From Granulicella cerasi (GTDB taxonomy: Bacteria; Acidobacteriota; Terriglobia; Terriglobales; Acidobacteriaceae): DNA of 64,000 nt. The position numbers and the translations under genes were made by a program. Each line of letters opens with the position of its first letter. Position 1 is the stretch's first letter. The DNA lies in contig NZ_JAGSYD010000002.1 of the NCBI RefSeq assembly GCF_025685575.1, positions 310,001-374,000 on the forward strand, in the 5' to 3' direction. Below are positions 9,481-18,525 of this stretch, in pieces. The notes below the pieces were generated by a model. It worked only from the letters and a program-made list of their open reading frames with translations. It was not told the origin of the DNA and ran no database searches.

Positions 9481-11343
9481 ATGGCAGACGTCCGCCAAAA
9501 ACTTTTCAACGGCCAGACCGTGCTTTGCGACGGCGCGATGGGCACCATGCTCTACGGCTGCGGCGTGTTCATCAACCGCTGCTATGACGAGCTGAATGTA
9601 TCCCAGCCGGAGACCGTCCGCTCCGTCCACCAGCAGTATCTGCAGGCCGGCGCACAGGTCATCGAGACCAACACCTTCGGCGCTAACCGCTTCCGTCTCA
9701 AGCACTTCGACCTGCAGGAGAAAGTCCGCGCCTTCAACCTGGCCGGGGCGCAGCTCGCCCGCCAGTGCATTGAAGCCGCGCGCGAGAAGCACAACACTCA
9801 GGCCTTCGTCGCCGGAGCCATCGGTTCGCTGGGCATCAAACTCGCGCCCGAGGGGGACGTCTCCCCGGCTGACGCTCGCGCAGCTTTCGCCGAACAGATC
9901 GCCGCGCTCGCGGAGGGCGGCGTTGATCTGCTGATCGTCGAAACCATGATGTCGCAGGCTGAAGCACTGGAAGCGCTCGCAGCCGCGCGCGAAGTCGCGC
10001 CGCAACTGCCGGTTATTGTGCTCATCACCGTCAACGACCAGGTGAAGCTGCTCGACGGCACCACCGTCGCCGACGCTGCTCGCGCCTTCGCCGCGGCCGG
10101 TGCCGCTGCCGTCGGAGCCAACTGCTCCTCCGGCCCGCAGGTCGTACTCGAAGCCGTGCAGCAGATGCGTGCCGCCGTCGAGATTCCTATCGCCGCGATG
10201 CCGAACGCCGGTCTGCCCCGCGAGATCGAGGGCCGCAACATCTATCTCACCTCGCCGGAGTACATGGGCAGCTTCGCGCGCAAGGCTATTCGCGCCGGGG
10301 CCTCGTGGGTGGGAGGCTGCTGCGGCACCACGCCCGCGCACGTCCGCGCTATGCGCTCCGCCATCCGCGCCATGGACGCCCAGGCCGCAGGCGAAGCGGG
10401 CGACACACCCATCGCCACCATCATCGATGAGTCCAAAGCGGTGGCCGCAATCCCCTTCGCCGAGCGTTCGACGCTCAGCCGCAAGATTGCCGAAGGCAAA
10501 TTCGCCACGCTTGTTGAGATCGTGCCGCCCAAAGGATTCGACGCCAGCAAAGAGATCGCTGGCGCGCGCCTGCTGAAGGACCACGGCGTCGACGCGATCA
10601 ACATCCCCGACTCACCGCGCGCGTCGGCGCGCATGAGCGCCATGAGCCTCTGCACTCAGGTGCAGCAGCAGGTCGGCATTGAAACGGTCATCCACTACAC
10701 CTGCCGCGACCGCAACGTGCTCGCCATCCAGAGCGACCTGCTCGGGGCTGCAGCGATCGGTCTCAAGAACATCCTCTGCCTCACCGGCGATCCGCCAAAG
10801 ATGGGCGCCTATCCCGACGCCACCGCCGTCTTCGACGTGGATGCCATCGGCCTCACGCGCATCGTCGGCAACCTGAACCGCGGCATCGACATCGGCGGCA
10901 ACCCGATCTTCGCCTCCGCCGGCTTCAGCATCTGCGTCGCCGCGAACCCCGGCCTGCCTGACATGGAGCACGAGGTCCGCCGCTTTGCCGCCAAGGTGGA
11001 AGCTGGTGCGGAGTATGCGATTACGCAGCCGGTGTTTGACCTCCGCCTGCTGGAAGACTTCCTGCGCCGCATCGAGCAGTTCCGCATCCCGGTGATCGCC
11101 GGCATCTGGCCGCTCACGAGCTATAAGAACGCGGAGTTCATGAAGAACGACCTGAAGGTCGCCATGCCCGAAGAGATCTTCCAACGCATGGCTGCCACCA
11201 CCAGCAAGGAAGAAGGACTCGCAGAAGGCATCAAGATCGCACAGGAGATGCTCGCCGCCGTCCGCAACGACGTGCAGGGCGTGCAGGTCTCCGCGCCGTT
11301 CGGCAAATACCCCGCAGCCGTCGAAGTTCTCGACGCCATCTAA
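9481..11343 (+). CDS. Bifunctional homocysteine S-methyltransferase / methylenetetrahydrofolate reductase
   Basis: 620 residues from ATG 9481, preceded by GGAAG. Residues 1 to about 300 are a zinc-dependent homocysteine methyltransferase: DGAMGTMLY at the N-terminus, Cys215 in GANCSSGP, and the Cys280-Cys281 pair in GGCCGTTPAHV. Residues about 335-615 are a methylenetetrahydrofolate reductase TIM barrel (LVEIVPPKGFD, ILCLTGDPP, TQPVFDLRLLEDF, GIWPL). This architecture is known from Bacillus YitJ-like proteins and makes methyl-THF and methionine in the cytoplasm. xseB follows 20 bases downstream. No SAM riboswitch is visible in the short region upstream. Confidence 0.93.
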   Translation: MADVRQKLFNGQTVLCDGAMGTMLYGCGVFINRCYDELNVSQPETVRSVHQQYLQAGAQVIETNTFGANRFRLKHFDLQEKVRAFNLAGAQLARQCIEAAREKHNTQAFVAGAIGSLGIKLAPEGDVSPADARAAFAEQIAALAEGGVDLLIVETMMSQAEALEALAAAREVAPQLPVIVLITVNDQVKLLDGTTVADAARAFAAAGAAAVGANCSSGPQVVLEAVQQMRAAVEIPIAAMPNAGLPREIEGRNIYLTSPEYMGSFARKAIRAGASWVGGCCGTTPAHVRAMRSAIRAMDAQAAGEAGDTPIATIIDESKAVAAIPFAERSTLSRKIAEGKFATLVEIVPPKGFDASKEIAGARLLKDHGVDAINIPDSPRASARMSAMSLCTQVQQQVGIETVIHYTCRDRNVLAIQSDLLGAAAIGLKNILCLTGDPPKMGAYPDATAVFDVDAIGLTRIVGNLNRGIDIGGNPIFASAGFSICVAANPGLPDMEHEVRRFAAKVEAGAEYAITQPVFDLRLLEDFLRRIEQFRIPVIAGIWPLTSYKNAEFMKNDLKVAMPEEIFQRMAATTSKEEGLAEGIKIAQEMLAAVRNDVQGVQVSAPFGKYPAAVEVLDAI

Positions 11344-11363
11344 CCCGCAAAAGGAGCCGCACC

Positions 11364-11636
11364 ATGGCATCATTTGAAAACGATCTCGGCGAGCTCGAAA
11401 AGGTGGTCGACCAACTCGAGCGTGGCGACCTTCCGCTCGAAGAGTCCGTCGCCCTCTTCGAGCGCGGCATTGAACTCTCGCGCTCCTGCAAGAGCGTACT
11501 CGCCAACGCCGAGGCACGCCTCCAACGCCTCGTCGAACCTGAAACCAGCAGCGAAGTCCGCACTGAAGACATCGCCATGGCTGTGGAAGAAGGCGAAGGC
11601 GACGAAGAAGACGAATACGCCGACGACGAAGAATAG
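11364..11636 (+). CDS. xseB: Exodeoxyribonuclease VII small subunit
   Basis: 90 residues from ATG 11364 with AAAGGAG about nine bases upstream. The sequence FENDLGELEKVVDQLERGDL and LEESVALFERGIELSRSCKS is the XseB helical hairpin. The C-terminal 20 residues are strongly acidic (EEGEGDEEDEYADDEE) and extend beyond the usual ~70-80 residue core. XseB binds the large subunit XseA, which degrades single-stranded DNA; xseA is not in this window. Likely cotranscribed with the methionine gene. Confidence 0.93.
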   Translation: MASFENDLGELEKVVDQLERGDLPLEESVALFERGIELSRSCKSVLANAEARLQRLVEPETSSEVRTEDIAMAVEEGEGDEEDEYADDEE

Positions 11637-11649
11637 TCACACGCAAAGC

Positions 11650-11679
11650 AAAGGCCACTGCTGAAACGCAGTGGCCTTT
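11650..11679. terminator. Bidirectional terminator after xseB
   Basis: Perfect 12-bp stem (11650-11661 with 11668-11679), loop of six, arms starting AAAGG and ending CCTTT. It separates xseB from the convergent SDR gene. Confidence 0.9.
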
Positions 11680-11697
11680 GTCATGCTCGGTGGCAAA

Positions 11698-12579
11698 CTA
11701 GAACTTCGTCTGCTTCAGGTCCGACAGCAGATCCGGCCCGGTCGGCGTCCAGCCCAGCTTCTTCTGCGTAATCTCGCTCGTCGCGCGGAAGTCCATCTTC
11801 GCAAACACCGCCATCCAGCCGAAGAACGACGCAATCTCCTCGCCTTCAATCGCCTTCACCGGCACCTTCAGGTTCGCGCCGATGACCTCTGCGATCTCTT
11901 TGAACGACACACCGCTCTCGTCCACTGCGTTATAGATCGCGCCCTTCTCGCCGCGCTCGATCGCCAGCTTGTACAGTCGCGCGACGTCCGTCACATGCGC
12001 CGCCGACCACGCCGTAGCACCCGAGGTCAGATAGCCTGATACGCCCTTCTCCTTCGCGATTGCCGCAAAGTAAGGAATCAAGCCCGACTTCTCCGTGTCA
12101 TGCACCTGTGGCAGACGAACGACGCCCAGGTTCACGCCCTTCTCCAGCAGCTCAAGGCCTGCGTACTCCGACTGACGCGGGCTCTGATGAATCGTGTCCG
12201 TGTAGTCTTCCGTCGCTGGCTTGCCGTCGCCACGATTGCCCAGCGCTACGCCCGACGTGATCAGCATCGGACGATCCGATCCCAGCAGCGCCTCGCCCAT
12301 CGTCAGAATCGCCTTCTTGTCCTTCTCGCCATTCGCCGCGAAGGTCGCAAAGTTATGGTCAAACGCACAATGGATCACCGCATCCGCCTTCTCCACGCCC
12401 GGCACCAGCGACTGCGGCTCTTCGAGCGTGCCACGCAGCACCTCGACACCCGCTGCCTGCAACTTCGCCGCACCCTCGTCCGAACGCGAGAGTCCAATCA
12501 CCTGATGTCCCGCGCCCAACAGCTCGGGAATGAGATACGTTCCGATGAATCCCGTCGCACCCGTAAGAAAAACTCGCAT
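11698..12579 (-). CDS. NAD(P)-binding epimerase/dehydratase-like (extended SDR)
   Basis: 293 residues from ATG 12579. The N-terminus MRVFLTGATGFIGTYLIPEL holds the Rossmann motif GATGFIG at residues 7-13. AVIHCAFDH follows the usual place of a substrate-side strand. The canonical YxxxK is not obvious; the region SPRQSEYAGLELLEKG is where it would lie, so it may be an atypical member. Family members are cytoplasmic oxidoreductases or epimerases. It is divergent from an AraC-type regulator, a common pairing where the regulator controls the enzyme gene. Substrate unknown. Confidence 0.83.
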   Translation of the reverse strand: MRVFLTGATGFIGTYLIPELLGAGHQVIGLSRSDEGAAKLQAAGVEVLRGTLEEPQSLVPGVEKADAVIHCAFDHNFATFAANGEKDKKAILTMGEALLGSDRPMLITSGVALGNRGDGKPATEDYTDTIHQSPRQSEYAGLELLEKGVNLGVVRLPQVHDTEKSGLIPYFAAIAKEKGVSGYLTSGATAWSAAHVTDVARLYKLAIERGEKGAIYNAVDESGVSFKEIAEVIGANLKVPVKAIEGEEIASFFGWMAVFAKMDFRATSEITQKKLGWTPTGPDLLSDLKQTKF

Positions 12580-12709
12580 AGCCTGTACCCTATCTCTCGT
12601 AAGCTAAGACGCTCGCGCGCCCTGTACTGAGAAAGATGGCGGCAACCGCCTCCGCGTTCCGTTCCGTTCGTCCGCAAGATTGGCCCGTTCGTCCCGAAGG
12701 AGTTTTACC

Positions 12710-13609
12710 GTGGATCCGCTCTCTGAAGTCCTCGCCTTGCTGAAGGTCCACAGCCTCGCCGCAGGCGCCTACGGCATTGCGGAAGGCGTGGCCATCCAGT
12801 GGCCGTACCACGGCGGCATCAAGTGCTACGCCATCGCCAGCGGCAGCGCCTGGCTCGAGCTTGAGGGCCACCCCGAGCCGATCCCCATGGCCGCAGGCGA
12901 CTGCTTCATCCTTCCGCCCGGCCCGCCCTTCTGCATCGCCACGGACCTCTCGCTGCCGCGCGTTGACTTCATGACGCTGCGCGAACAATGCCGCGCCGCC
13001 GAAACACTCGTCCCACAGAACTGCAGCACCTACATGCTCGGCGGCCACTTCGCACTGCAAGGCAAGCACGCAGAACTCCTGCTTGGTTCGCTGCCACCAG
13101 TCATCCACATTCGCAACGAAGACGGCAAAGCCGCAATGCGCTGGTCGCTCGAGCGCATGCGGAACGAAGCGCAGCAGCAAGACCCCGGCAGCGCGCTCAT
13201 CACACAGCAGCTTGCGTTCATCATGCTCATTGAGGCGCTGCGCCTGCACTTCGCCGACGACACACGCCCTGTGAAAGGCTGGCTTGCCGCGCTCGCCGAC
13301 CCGCAGATGGGCGCGGCCATCGCAGCGATGCACGAACGCCCACACCACTGCTGGACGCTCGAATCACTCGCATCTGAAATCGGCATGTCGCGCTCAGTCT
13401 TCGCGCAGCGCTTCAAGCAAACCGTCGGCCTTTCGCCCATGGAGTACCTGACGGAGTGGCGCATGCAACTAGCCGCCGACAAGCTTCAACGCTCACGCGA
13501 ATCACTCGCCGAGATCGCCGCCTCTCTCGGCTACGAATCCGCCAGCGCCTTCGGCAAAGCTTTCAAACGCGTCATGGGCTTCCCACCGCGTCAGTATCAA
13601 CGCGCATAA
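12710..13609 (+). CDS. AraC family transcriptional regulator with cupin-type sensor domain
   Basis: 299 residues from GTG 12710, chosen because AAGGAG sits seven bases before it. The N-terminal part (about residues 15-190) is a cupin-like sensor, with YHGGIKCYAIASGSAWLELEG and MAAGDCFILPPGPPF. The last ~100 residues are the double helix-turn-helix: LESLASEIGMSRSVFAQRFK, PMEYLTEWRMQLAADKL and IAASLGYESASAFGKAFKRV. It is a cytoplasmic DNA-binding regulator. The divergent SDR gene, 130 bases away, is the most likely target. Confidence 0.9.
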   Translation: MDPLSEVLALLKVHSLAAGAYGIAEGVAIQWPYHGGIKCYAIASGSAWLELEGHPEPIPMAAGDCFILPPGPPFCIATDLSLPRVDFMTLREQCRAAETLVPQNCSTYMLGGHFALQGKHAELLLGSLPPVIHIRNEDGKAAMRWSLERMRNEAQQQDPGSALITQQLAFIMLIEALRLHFADDTRPVKGWLAALADPQMGAAIAAMHERPHHCWTLESLASEIGMSRSVFAQRFKQTVGLSPMEYLTEWRMQLAADKLQRSRESLAEIAASLGYESASAFGKAFKRVMGFPPRQYQRA

Positions 13610-13674
13610 GCGATCACTTTTTCTTGGTCATCCTCGAAGGACATCTGCGCTGCTCGAAGCAACGTGCGTGACGC

Positions 13675-14676
13675 CTAACGATCGCGGCTGGTCACAAACC
13701 CTGGAACCCACATCAACGCGCGCTTGAACTCCGTCTCCGGCAACTCTGCAATCGACTGACGCGCAGCCTCTGCATATGCCTGCGCCGTGTCCATCGCATA
13801 GGCGAGCGACCCGTGACGACGCAGAATCTCAAGGATGTGCGAGTGTCGAATGCGATCGAAACCACGATCTTCCATCACCGTGCGAATCGCCTCGCGATCG
13901 GCTCCCGTGCCACGCTCCAGCGCATGAATCACCGCCAGCGTCGCCTTGCCTTCACGAAGATCCGAAGCCGCAGGCTTGCCGAGAATCACATCCTGCGCGG
14001 TCAGGTCGAGAACATCGTCCACAATCTGGAACGCAAGCCCCAGGTTGCGTCCGTACTCACCCAGCGCCTCTTCGTACGGCAGCATCCCCTCAGACGGCGG
14101 ATACGCCACCACCGCACCCAACTGCATCGATACCTTGAACAGCGATGCGGTCTTGCGATAGATCAGGTCGAAGTACTCTTCCTCGTTGATCAGATGGCCA
14201 AGCTTCTCCATCTGCAGCAACTCGCCTTCCACCATCTCCTGCGTCAGCGAGATCAGCAGATCGAGCATACGGAAGTTGCGCTCTTCGAGCGCCGTGCGAA
14301 AGCTCTGCATATAAAGCCAATCGCCCGCGAGCACGCACTTCGAGTTGCCCCATGTTGTGTTCGAGCTCGGCTTACCGCGGCGCGTCGACGCTTCATCGAT
14401 GATGTCGTCATGCACCAGCGTCGCCGTATGCAGCATCTCGACGACAGCACCCAGGCGGATGCGCGCCTCGTCCTTGCAACCCAGCGCCTTCGCCGCCAAC
14501 AGTAAGAGCAGCGGACGAATCCGCTTGCCACCACCAGCAATCAGATACTCGGCGATGTCCGTCACCACGCGCACGGGCGACTGCGACTGCACCGTGAACT
14601 CCTGCTCTACAGCAGCAAGGTCGTCACGCAGCAGTTCGAGCACTTCGCCCGAGGTCGCAATGGAAAAGGAACTCAC
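13675..14676 (-). CDS. Polyprenyl diphosphate synthase (IspB-like)
   Basis: 333 residues. The first aspartate-rich motif is in LVHDDIIDEASTRRG (near residue 85) and the second in FQIVDDVLDLTAQ (near residue 212); GGGKRIRPLL is the IPP-binding region. Such enzymes extend farnesyl or geranyl diphosphate to long all-trans chains for quinone side chains, in the cytoplasm. The residues before the first motif (MLHTATL) are typical of long-chain synthases, but the chain length cannot be determined. It lies 20 bases downstream of yajQ in the same direction and may be in one transcript with it. Confidence 0.92.
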   Translation of the reverse strand: MSSFSIATSGEVLELLRDDLAAVEQEFTVQSQSPVRVVTDIAEYLIAGGGKRIRPLLLLLAAKALGCKDEARIRLGAVVEMLHTATLVHDDIIDEASTRRGKPSSNTTWGNSKCVLAGDWLYMQSFRTALEERNFRMLDLLISLTQEMVEGELLQMEKLGHLINEEEYFDLIYRKTASLFKVSMQLGAVVAYPPSEGMLPYEEALGEYGRNLGLAFQIVDDVLDLTAQDVILGKPAASDLREGKATLAVIHALERGTGADREAIRTVMEDRGFDRIRHSHILEILRRHGSLAYAMDTAQAYAEAARQSIAELPETEFKRALMWVPGFVTSRDR

Positions 14677-14696
14677 GCTTTGCCTAGTCTACTCGC

Positions 14697-15197
14697 TTAG
14701 TTCGAGCGGAAGTTGGTGAACTGCAGTTCAACGCCCATGTCCTTGCCGCGCAGCAGGCCCATGATCTCCTGCAACGTGTCGCGGTCCTTCGACGAAACGC
14801 GCACCGTATCGCCCTGAATCGACGCCTGCGCCTTCTTCTTGGAGTCCTTGATCAGCGCCACGATCTTCTTTGCCACATCCGAAGCGATGCCCTGCTTCAG
14901 CTTGATCTTCTGGCGGACCGATGCACCCGACGCGGGCTCGATCTTCTCGTACTCGAGGTTCTTCAGACTGACGCCGCGCTTCACAAACTTTGCCTGCAGA
15001 ATGTCGATCACAGCCTTCAGCGTGTACTCATCCTGCGATGCAAGCTGCACGATGTCCTCGCCCTCAAAGGCGATCGTCGACTTCGTGTTCTTCAGATCGA
15101 AGCGCGTCGTGATCTCCTTCTGCGCCTGGTCGATCGCGTTCTTCACTTCCTGTACTTCTACCTTGCTGACAACGTCAAAGCTCTGATCTGCGGCCAT
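14697..15197 (-). CDS. yajQ: YajQ family nucleotide-binding protein
   Basis: 166 residues from ATG 15197; a GTG six bases further up (15203) also has a good GAAGGA site, so the start is not settled. The sequence opens with AADQSFDVVSKVEVQEVKNA and contains KEITTRFDLKNTKS, both diagnostic of YajQ. The protein has two ferredoxin-like domains and some members bind cyclic di-GMP and act as regulators; a GGDEF protein is encoded at 43 kb but linkage is only speculative. It is cytoplasmic. Followed by the polyprenyl synthase gene. Confidence 0.93.
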   Translation of the reverse strand: MAADQSFDVVSKVEVQEVKNAIDQAQKEITTRFDLKNTKSTIAFEGEDIVQLASQDEYTLKAVIDILQAKFVKRGVSLKNLEYEKIEPASGASVRQKIKLKQGIASDVAKKIVALIKDSKKKAQASIQGDTVRVSSKDRDTLQEIMGLLRGKDMGVELQFTNFRSN

Positions 15198-15268
15198 ATC
15201 CACCCTCGTCCTTCTACGCCTTCTATTATCCGCGCCTTAGCAGAGGAAAGGCAAAACCGGAGAGTTCT

Positions 15269-15338
15269 ACGTTGTACGTTCTAAGTTCCAGGCCTTCAAA
15301 GGCGCCCGCGACCCTTCACAACTTACAACGTAAAACGT
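15269..15338. repeat. Imperfect inverted repeat between tatD and yajQ
   Basis: Arms 15269-15287 and 15320-15338 are complementary over 19 bases with a few mismatches (left arm begins ACGTTGTACGTT, right arm begins AACTTACAACGT). The loop is 32 bases. No T-run follows. It may be a dispersed repeat or an RNA hairpin. Confidence 0.55.
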
Positions 15339-15350
15339 GCAACGCCTCTC

Positions 15351-16193
15351 TCACGCCGTCGTCGGAAACAGCACACGGAAGTTCACCGTAGTCTGCGCGG
15401 CGATGTCCTCAAACGACTCACTCCGCAACTCCGCCAGAAACCTCGCCGTATGCAGCGTATTCGCCGGCTCGTTCTGCGAAACCTTGCCGCGCAATGGCAC
15501 CGGCGTCAGAAATGGCGCATCGGTCTCCACCAACATGCGATCCCCCGGCACCCACTTCGCGACCTCTTGAATCACCGCCGACTTTGCGTACGTAACGTTG
15601 CCCGCGAAGCTCAAGTAAAACCCAAGCTCCACCGCTGCCTTCGCCTGCGTCATGTTGCCGCTGAAGCAATGCATGATGCCCGGCAACCCTGTCGGCTTCC
15701 AATGCTCATTCAGCAGGCGCAGCAGGTCATCCCACGCAGCATCAGGGTTGCCATGCTGCTCAAAGCGCGCCTTCGCCGCTGGCTGAGCGAGTTCGCTCGT
15801 TCGCACATGAATCGTGATCGGCTTCCGCACCCGCGCGGCGATCGCCATCTGGTCGACAAACGCACGCTGCTGCACCTCCACATCAGGGTTCTCCGCGTGA
15901 TAGTAGTCGAGGCCGATTTCGCCCACCGCGATCACGCGCGAGTCGGAAGCCAGCGTGGCCAGCATCGCCAGCGATTCCGGATTCACCTGATGCGCTTCCT
16001 GCGGATGCACGCCCACCGACGCCCACACATTGGCGTAGTGATGCGCGATGTCCACGGCAACGTGCATCTCCGACGGCCCGTTGCCGATGCCAATGGCGAG
16101 CACTTCCTCCACGCCCGCAGCCTTCGCGTTCGCGAGGATCGCTGGCAGGTCCGTGTAGTCGTCGAGATGGCAGTGAGAATCAATCAGCATCAT
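15351..16193 (-). CDS. tatD: TatD family hydrolase
   Basis: 280 residues. The metal motif DSHCHLDDY is at the N-terminus (residues 5-13), GEIGLDYYHAENP provides the central Glu, and QQRAFVDQMAIA, HVRTSE and GIMHCFSGN give the other metal ligands; ETDAPFLTPVPLRGK is the C-terminal signature. TatD enzymes are cytoplasmic metal-dependent nucleases. The start is three bases downstream of the metG stop, so the pair is translationally linked. ATG 16190 is an equally possible start. Confidence 0.93.
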   Translation of the reverse strand: MMLIDSHCHLDDYTDLPAILANAKAAGVEEVLAIGIGNGPSEMHVAVDIAHHYANVWASVGVHPQEAHQVNPESLAMLATLASDSRVIAVGEIGLDYYHAENPDVEVQQRAFVDQMAIAARVRKPITIHVRTSELAQPAAKARFEQHGNPDAAWDDLLRLLNEHWKPTGLPGIMHCFSGNMTQAKAAVELGFYLSFAGNVTYAKSAVIQEVAKWVPGDRMLVETDAPFLTPVPLRGKVSQNEPANTLHTARFLAELRSESFEDIAAQTTVNFRVLFPTTA

Positions 16194-16196
16194 GGC

Positions 16197-18407
16197 CTAC
16201 TTCAAACGCGTACCCACCGGCACGCCTTCCGGCACCGTGGCGAGGAAAGGCTTGCCGCCTTCCTCGCTCGCGGCAAGCAACATGCCATGCGACTCAAGCC
16301 CACGCATCTTGCGCGGAGCCAGGTTCGTGATCACGATGATGCGGCGGCCGATCAACTCTTCCGGCGTGTAGAACTCCGCGATGCCCGATAGAATCTGACG
16401 CTTCTCAAAGCCGAGGTCGACTTCCAAACGCAGCAGCTTATCGGCCTTCGGAATGCGTTCAGCAACGAGTACCTGCGCAACGCGAAGCTCAATCTTCACG
16501 AAGTCATCAATGCCGATCTCCGGTGAGGAATCCGCAGGCTTCGCAGGCGCAGCCACTTCTGCGGCAGCTTCCGCCGCAGGCGTTTCAACAGCAGCTACAG
16601 GAGTCGTTTCAGCAGCAGCTCCCGTCGTCGGAGCTGCAGTCGTATTCGTGTTTTCCATCTCGATCATCACTTCCGCTAAATTCTTATCTGCGCGCGGCAC
16701 CAACGGTCCCAGCACGCTAAGTTTCGTTCCGGGGCCAAGGCCGCCCCAATGCATATTCGCGAGTTCGCCGTTCCGCCACGAGTGCTCTATCGAGCCCAGC
16801 CCAAGCTGTTCCCACACGCGCGTTGTAATGAACGGACACACCGTGTGCAGATGCGCCGTCGCCCAACGCACGGCCTCCGCCGTGACATAGAGCACCGTCG
16901 CAAGGCGCCCGCGCATCGCTTCATCCTTCGCAAGCTTCCAAGGCGCATTCGCCGTGATGAAGCCATCGACCACGGTGATGAAGCCAGCAATCTTACTCAA
17001 GCGCGTCGCGAAATCCGTCTCACCCAGCGCAGCAAGCTCGTGCTTCAACGCTTCGCCCGCGCGCGACAATATCGCGGCGTCAAAGCCATCGGGAGCGACG
17101 CCGTCTTCGCTGTCTTCGAACTTCGGTGCTGGAATCGCACCCTCGAAGTACTTCTCGATCATCGACAGCGTGCGGCTCACGAGGTTGCCGTAGCCATTCG
17201 CGAGGTCCGCGTTATAGCGCGTCACCATGGCGTCGAACGAGAAGCTGCCATCCTGCCCGAACGGAATCTCGCGCAGCAGGAAGTAGCGCAGCACGTCTGC
17301 ACCGAACAGATCGCGCTCCTGTTTCGTCGACTCAGGAAACTGCGTGGCGAAGACGTTCTCACCAAACGCGTCGAGAATCGTCTCACTGCGCACCACGTTG
17401 CCGCGCGACTTCGACATCTTCGCGTTGTCGAAAAGCAGCCAACCGTTCGCCGTAATCTTCTTCGGCAACGGCAAGCCCGCCGCCATCAAAAACGCCGGCC
17501 AGTACACGCAGTGGAAGCGCGTAATCTCCTTGCCCACAAGGTGCAAATCCGCAGGCCAGTACTTCGCAAACGACGCGGCATCTTCAGGCTTGTCCGAGCC
17601 ATAACCGATTGCGGTCATGTAGTTCGAGAGCGCATCGAGCCACACGTAGACGATGTGCTTCTGCGTTGCGCCTGCGGCCTTCTGGATCGCCTCCGGCACA
17701 GGCACGCCCCACGTGAAACTCGAGCGCGAGATGCTGAGATCCTTCAATGCTCCGGGGACATACGTGATGCCACTCGCAGCAGCTTCAGCCGTGGCACCGT
17801 CCGCATTCACGTTGCCACGCAAAAAGCTCAATACCTCATTTCTTGCGGTCGCGGGTTCGATCACCAACTCGCCCGACTCAATCGCATCAATCAACGACCG
17901 CTGATACTCGCTCAGCTTGAAGAAAAAGTTCTCCTCCGTCACCTGCTCGAGCAGCTTGCCGCAGTCCGGGCAAGGCGTGCCCACGGGCAGGTCCACAAAC
18001 GCTTCATCGCTCACGCAGTACGCGCCGGTGTACGTGCTCAGATAGATCTTGCCGCGCTCGTACAGCTCTGCAAAGAGCTTCTGCACGCCGAGTTTGTGGC
18101 ACTCATCCGTCGTGCGGATGTAGCGGTCATAGGTGAGGCCCATGCGGTCCCACAGCGAGCGGAACTTGATCGACACCTCGTCCGTAAACTGCTGCGGAGG
18201 CACACCCGCTGCCGCAGCCGAGCGCTCGATCTTTTGCCCATGCTCATCAGTGCCGGTCAGGAAAAACGTATCCTCGCCGCGCAAGCGATGCTCGCGCGCG
18301 ATCACATCCGCAACGATCGTCGTGTACGCATGGCCAATATGCGGCCGCGCGTTCACGTAGTAGATCGGCGTCGTCAGGTAGTACTTGCTAGGGGTCTCAG
18401 AAGCCAT
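16197..18407 (-). CDS. metG: Methionyl-tRNA synthetase with C-terminal tRNA-binding domain
   Basis: 736 residues from ATG 18407 with AGAGGA upstream. HIGHAY is near residue 23 and KMSKSRGN near residue 329, the two class I nucleotide-binding motifs. A CPDC knuckle around residue 145 indicates one zinc site. The region about 600-630 is an Ala, Glu and Thr-rich linker. From about 635 the EMAP/Trbp111-like domain follows (KIELRVAQVLVAERIPKADK, RRIIVITNLAPRKMRG). The enzyme charges tRNA-Met in the cytoplasm. Precedes tatD directly. Confidence 0.97.
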   Translation of the reverse strand: MASETPSKYYLTTPIYYVNARPHIGHAYTTIVADVIAREHRLRGEDTFFLTGTDEHGQKIERSAAAAGVPPQQFTDEVSIKFRSLWDRMGLTYDRYIRTTDECHKLGVQKLFAELYERGKIYLSTYTGAYCVSDEAFVDLPVGTPCPDCGKLLEQVTEENFFFKLSEYQRSLIDAIESGELVIEPATARNEVLSFLRGNVNADGATAEAAASGITYVPGALKDLSISRSSFTWGVPVPEAIQKAAGATQKHIVYVWLDALSNYMTAIGYGSDKPEDAASFAKYWPADLHLVGKEITRFHCVYWPAFLMAAGLPLPKKITANGWLLFDNAKMSKSRGNVVRSETILDAFGENVFATQFPESTKQERDLFGADVLRYFLLREIPFGQDGSFSFDAMVTRYNADLANGYGNLVSRTLSMIEKYFEGAIPAPKFEDSEDGVAPDGFDAAILSRAGEALKHELAALGETDFATRLSKIAGFITVVDGFITANAPWKLAKDEAMRGRLATVLYVTAEAVRWATAHLHTVCPFITTRVWEQLGLGSIEHSWRNGELANMHWGGLGPGTKLSVLGPLVPRADKNLAEVMIEMENTNTTAAPTTGAAAETTPVAAVETPAAEAAAEVAAPAKPADSSPEIGIDDFVKIELRVAQVLVAERIPKADKLLRLEVDLGFEKRQILSGIAEFYTPEELIGRRIIVITNLAPRKMRGLESHGMLLAASEEGGKPFLATVPEGVPVGTRLK

Positions 18408-18438
18408 CGGTCCTCTGTAAGTTTACTCGCTGTCGGAA

Positions 18439-18525
18439 TCACAACAGACTTCCAGAATCCAGATATCCAGTGATCCAGTAAAAAACTGGCACTCTCGGTT
18501 CCCGGACTCTGGCATTCTGTTGTGA
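18439..18525. repeat. Inverted repeat in front of the four-helix-bundle gene
   Basis: Perfect 10-base arms TCACAACAGA (18439-18448) and TCTGTTGTGA (18516-18525), with further partial pairing inward (CCAGA with TCTGG). The right arm overlaps the possible GTG start at 18522. Inside are three ATCCAG repeats and a CCAGT/ACTGG hairpin around A5. Confidence 0.6.

Noticed and set aside
9343-10584. Minus-strand extension of the lipoprotein gene to 921 residues
   Set aside because: Covers the homocysteine methyltransferase on the other strand; TTG 9342 gives a proper lipoprotein signal.
16749-18473. 574-codon plus-strand frame opposite metG
   Set aside because: Shadow frame of a GC-rich gene; Arg and His-rich with no motif.
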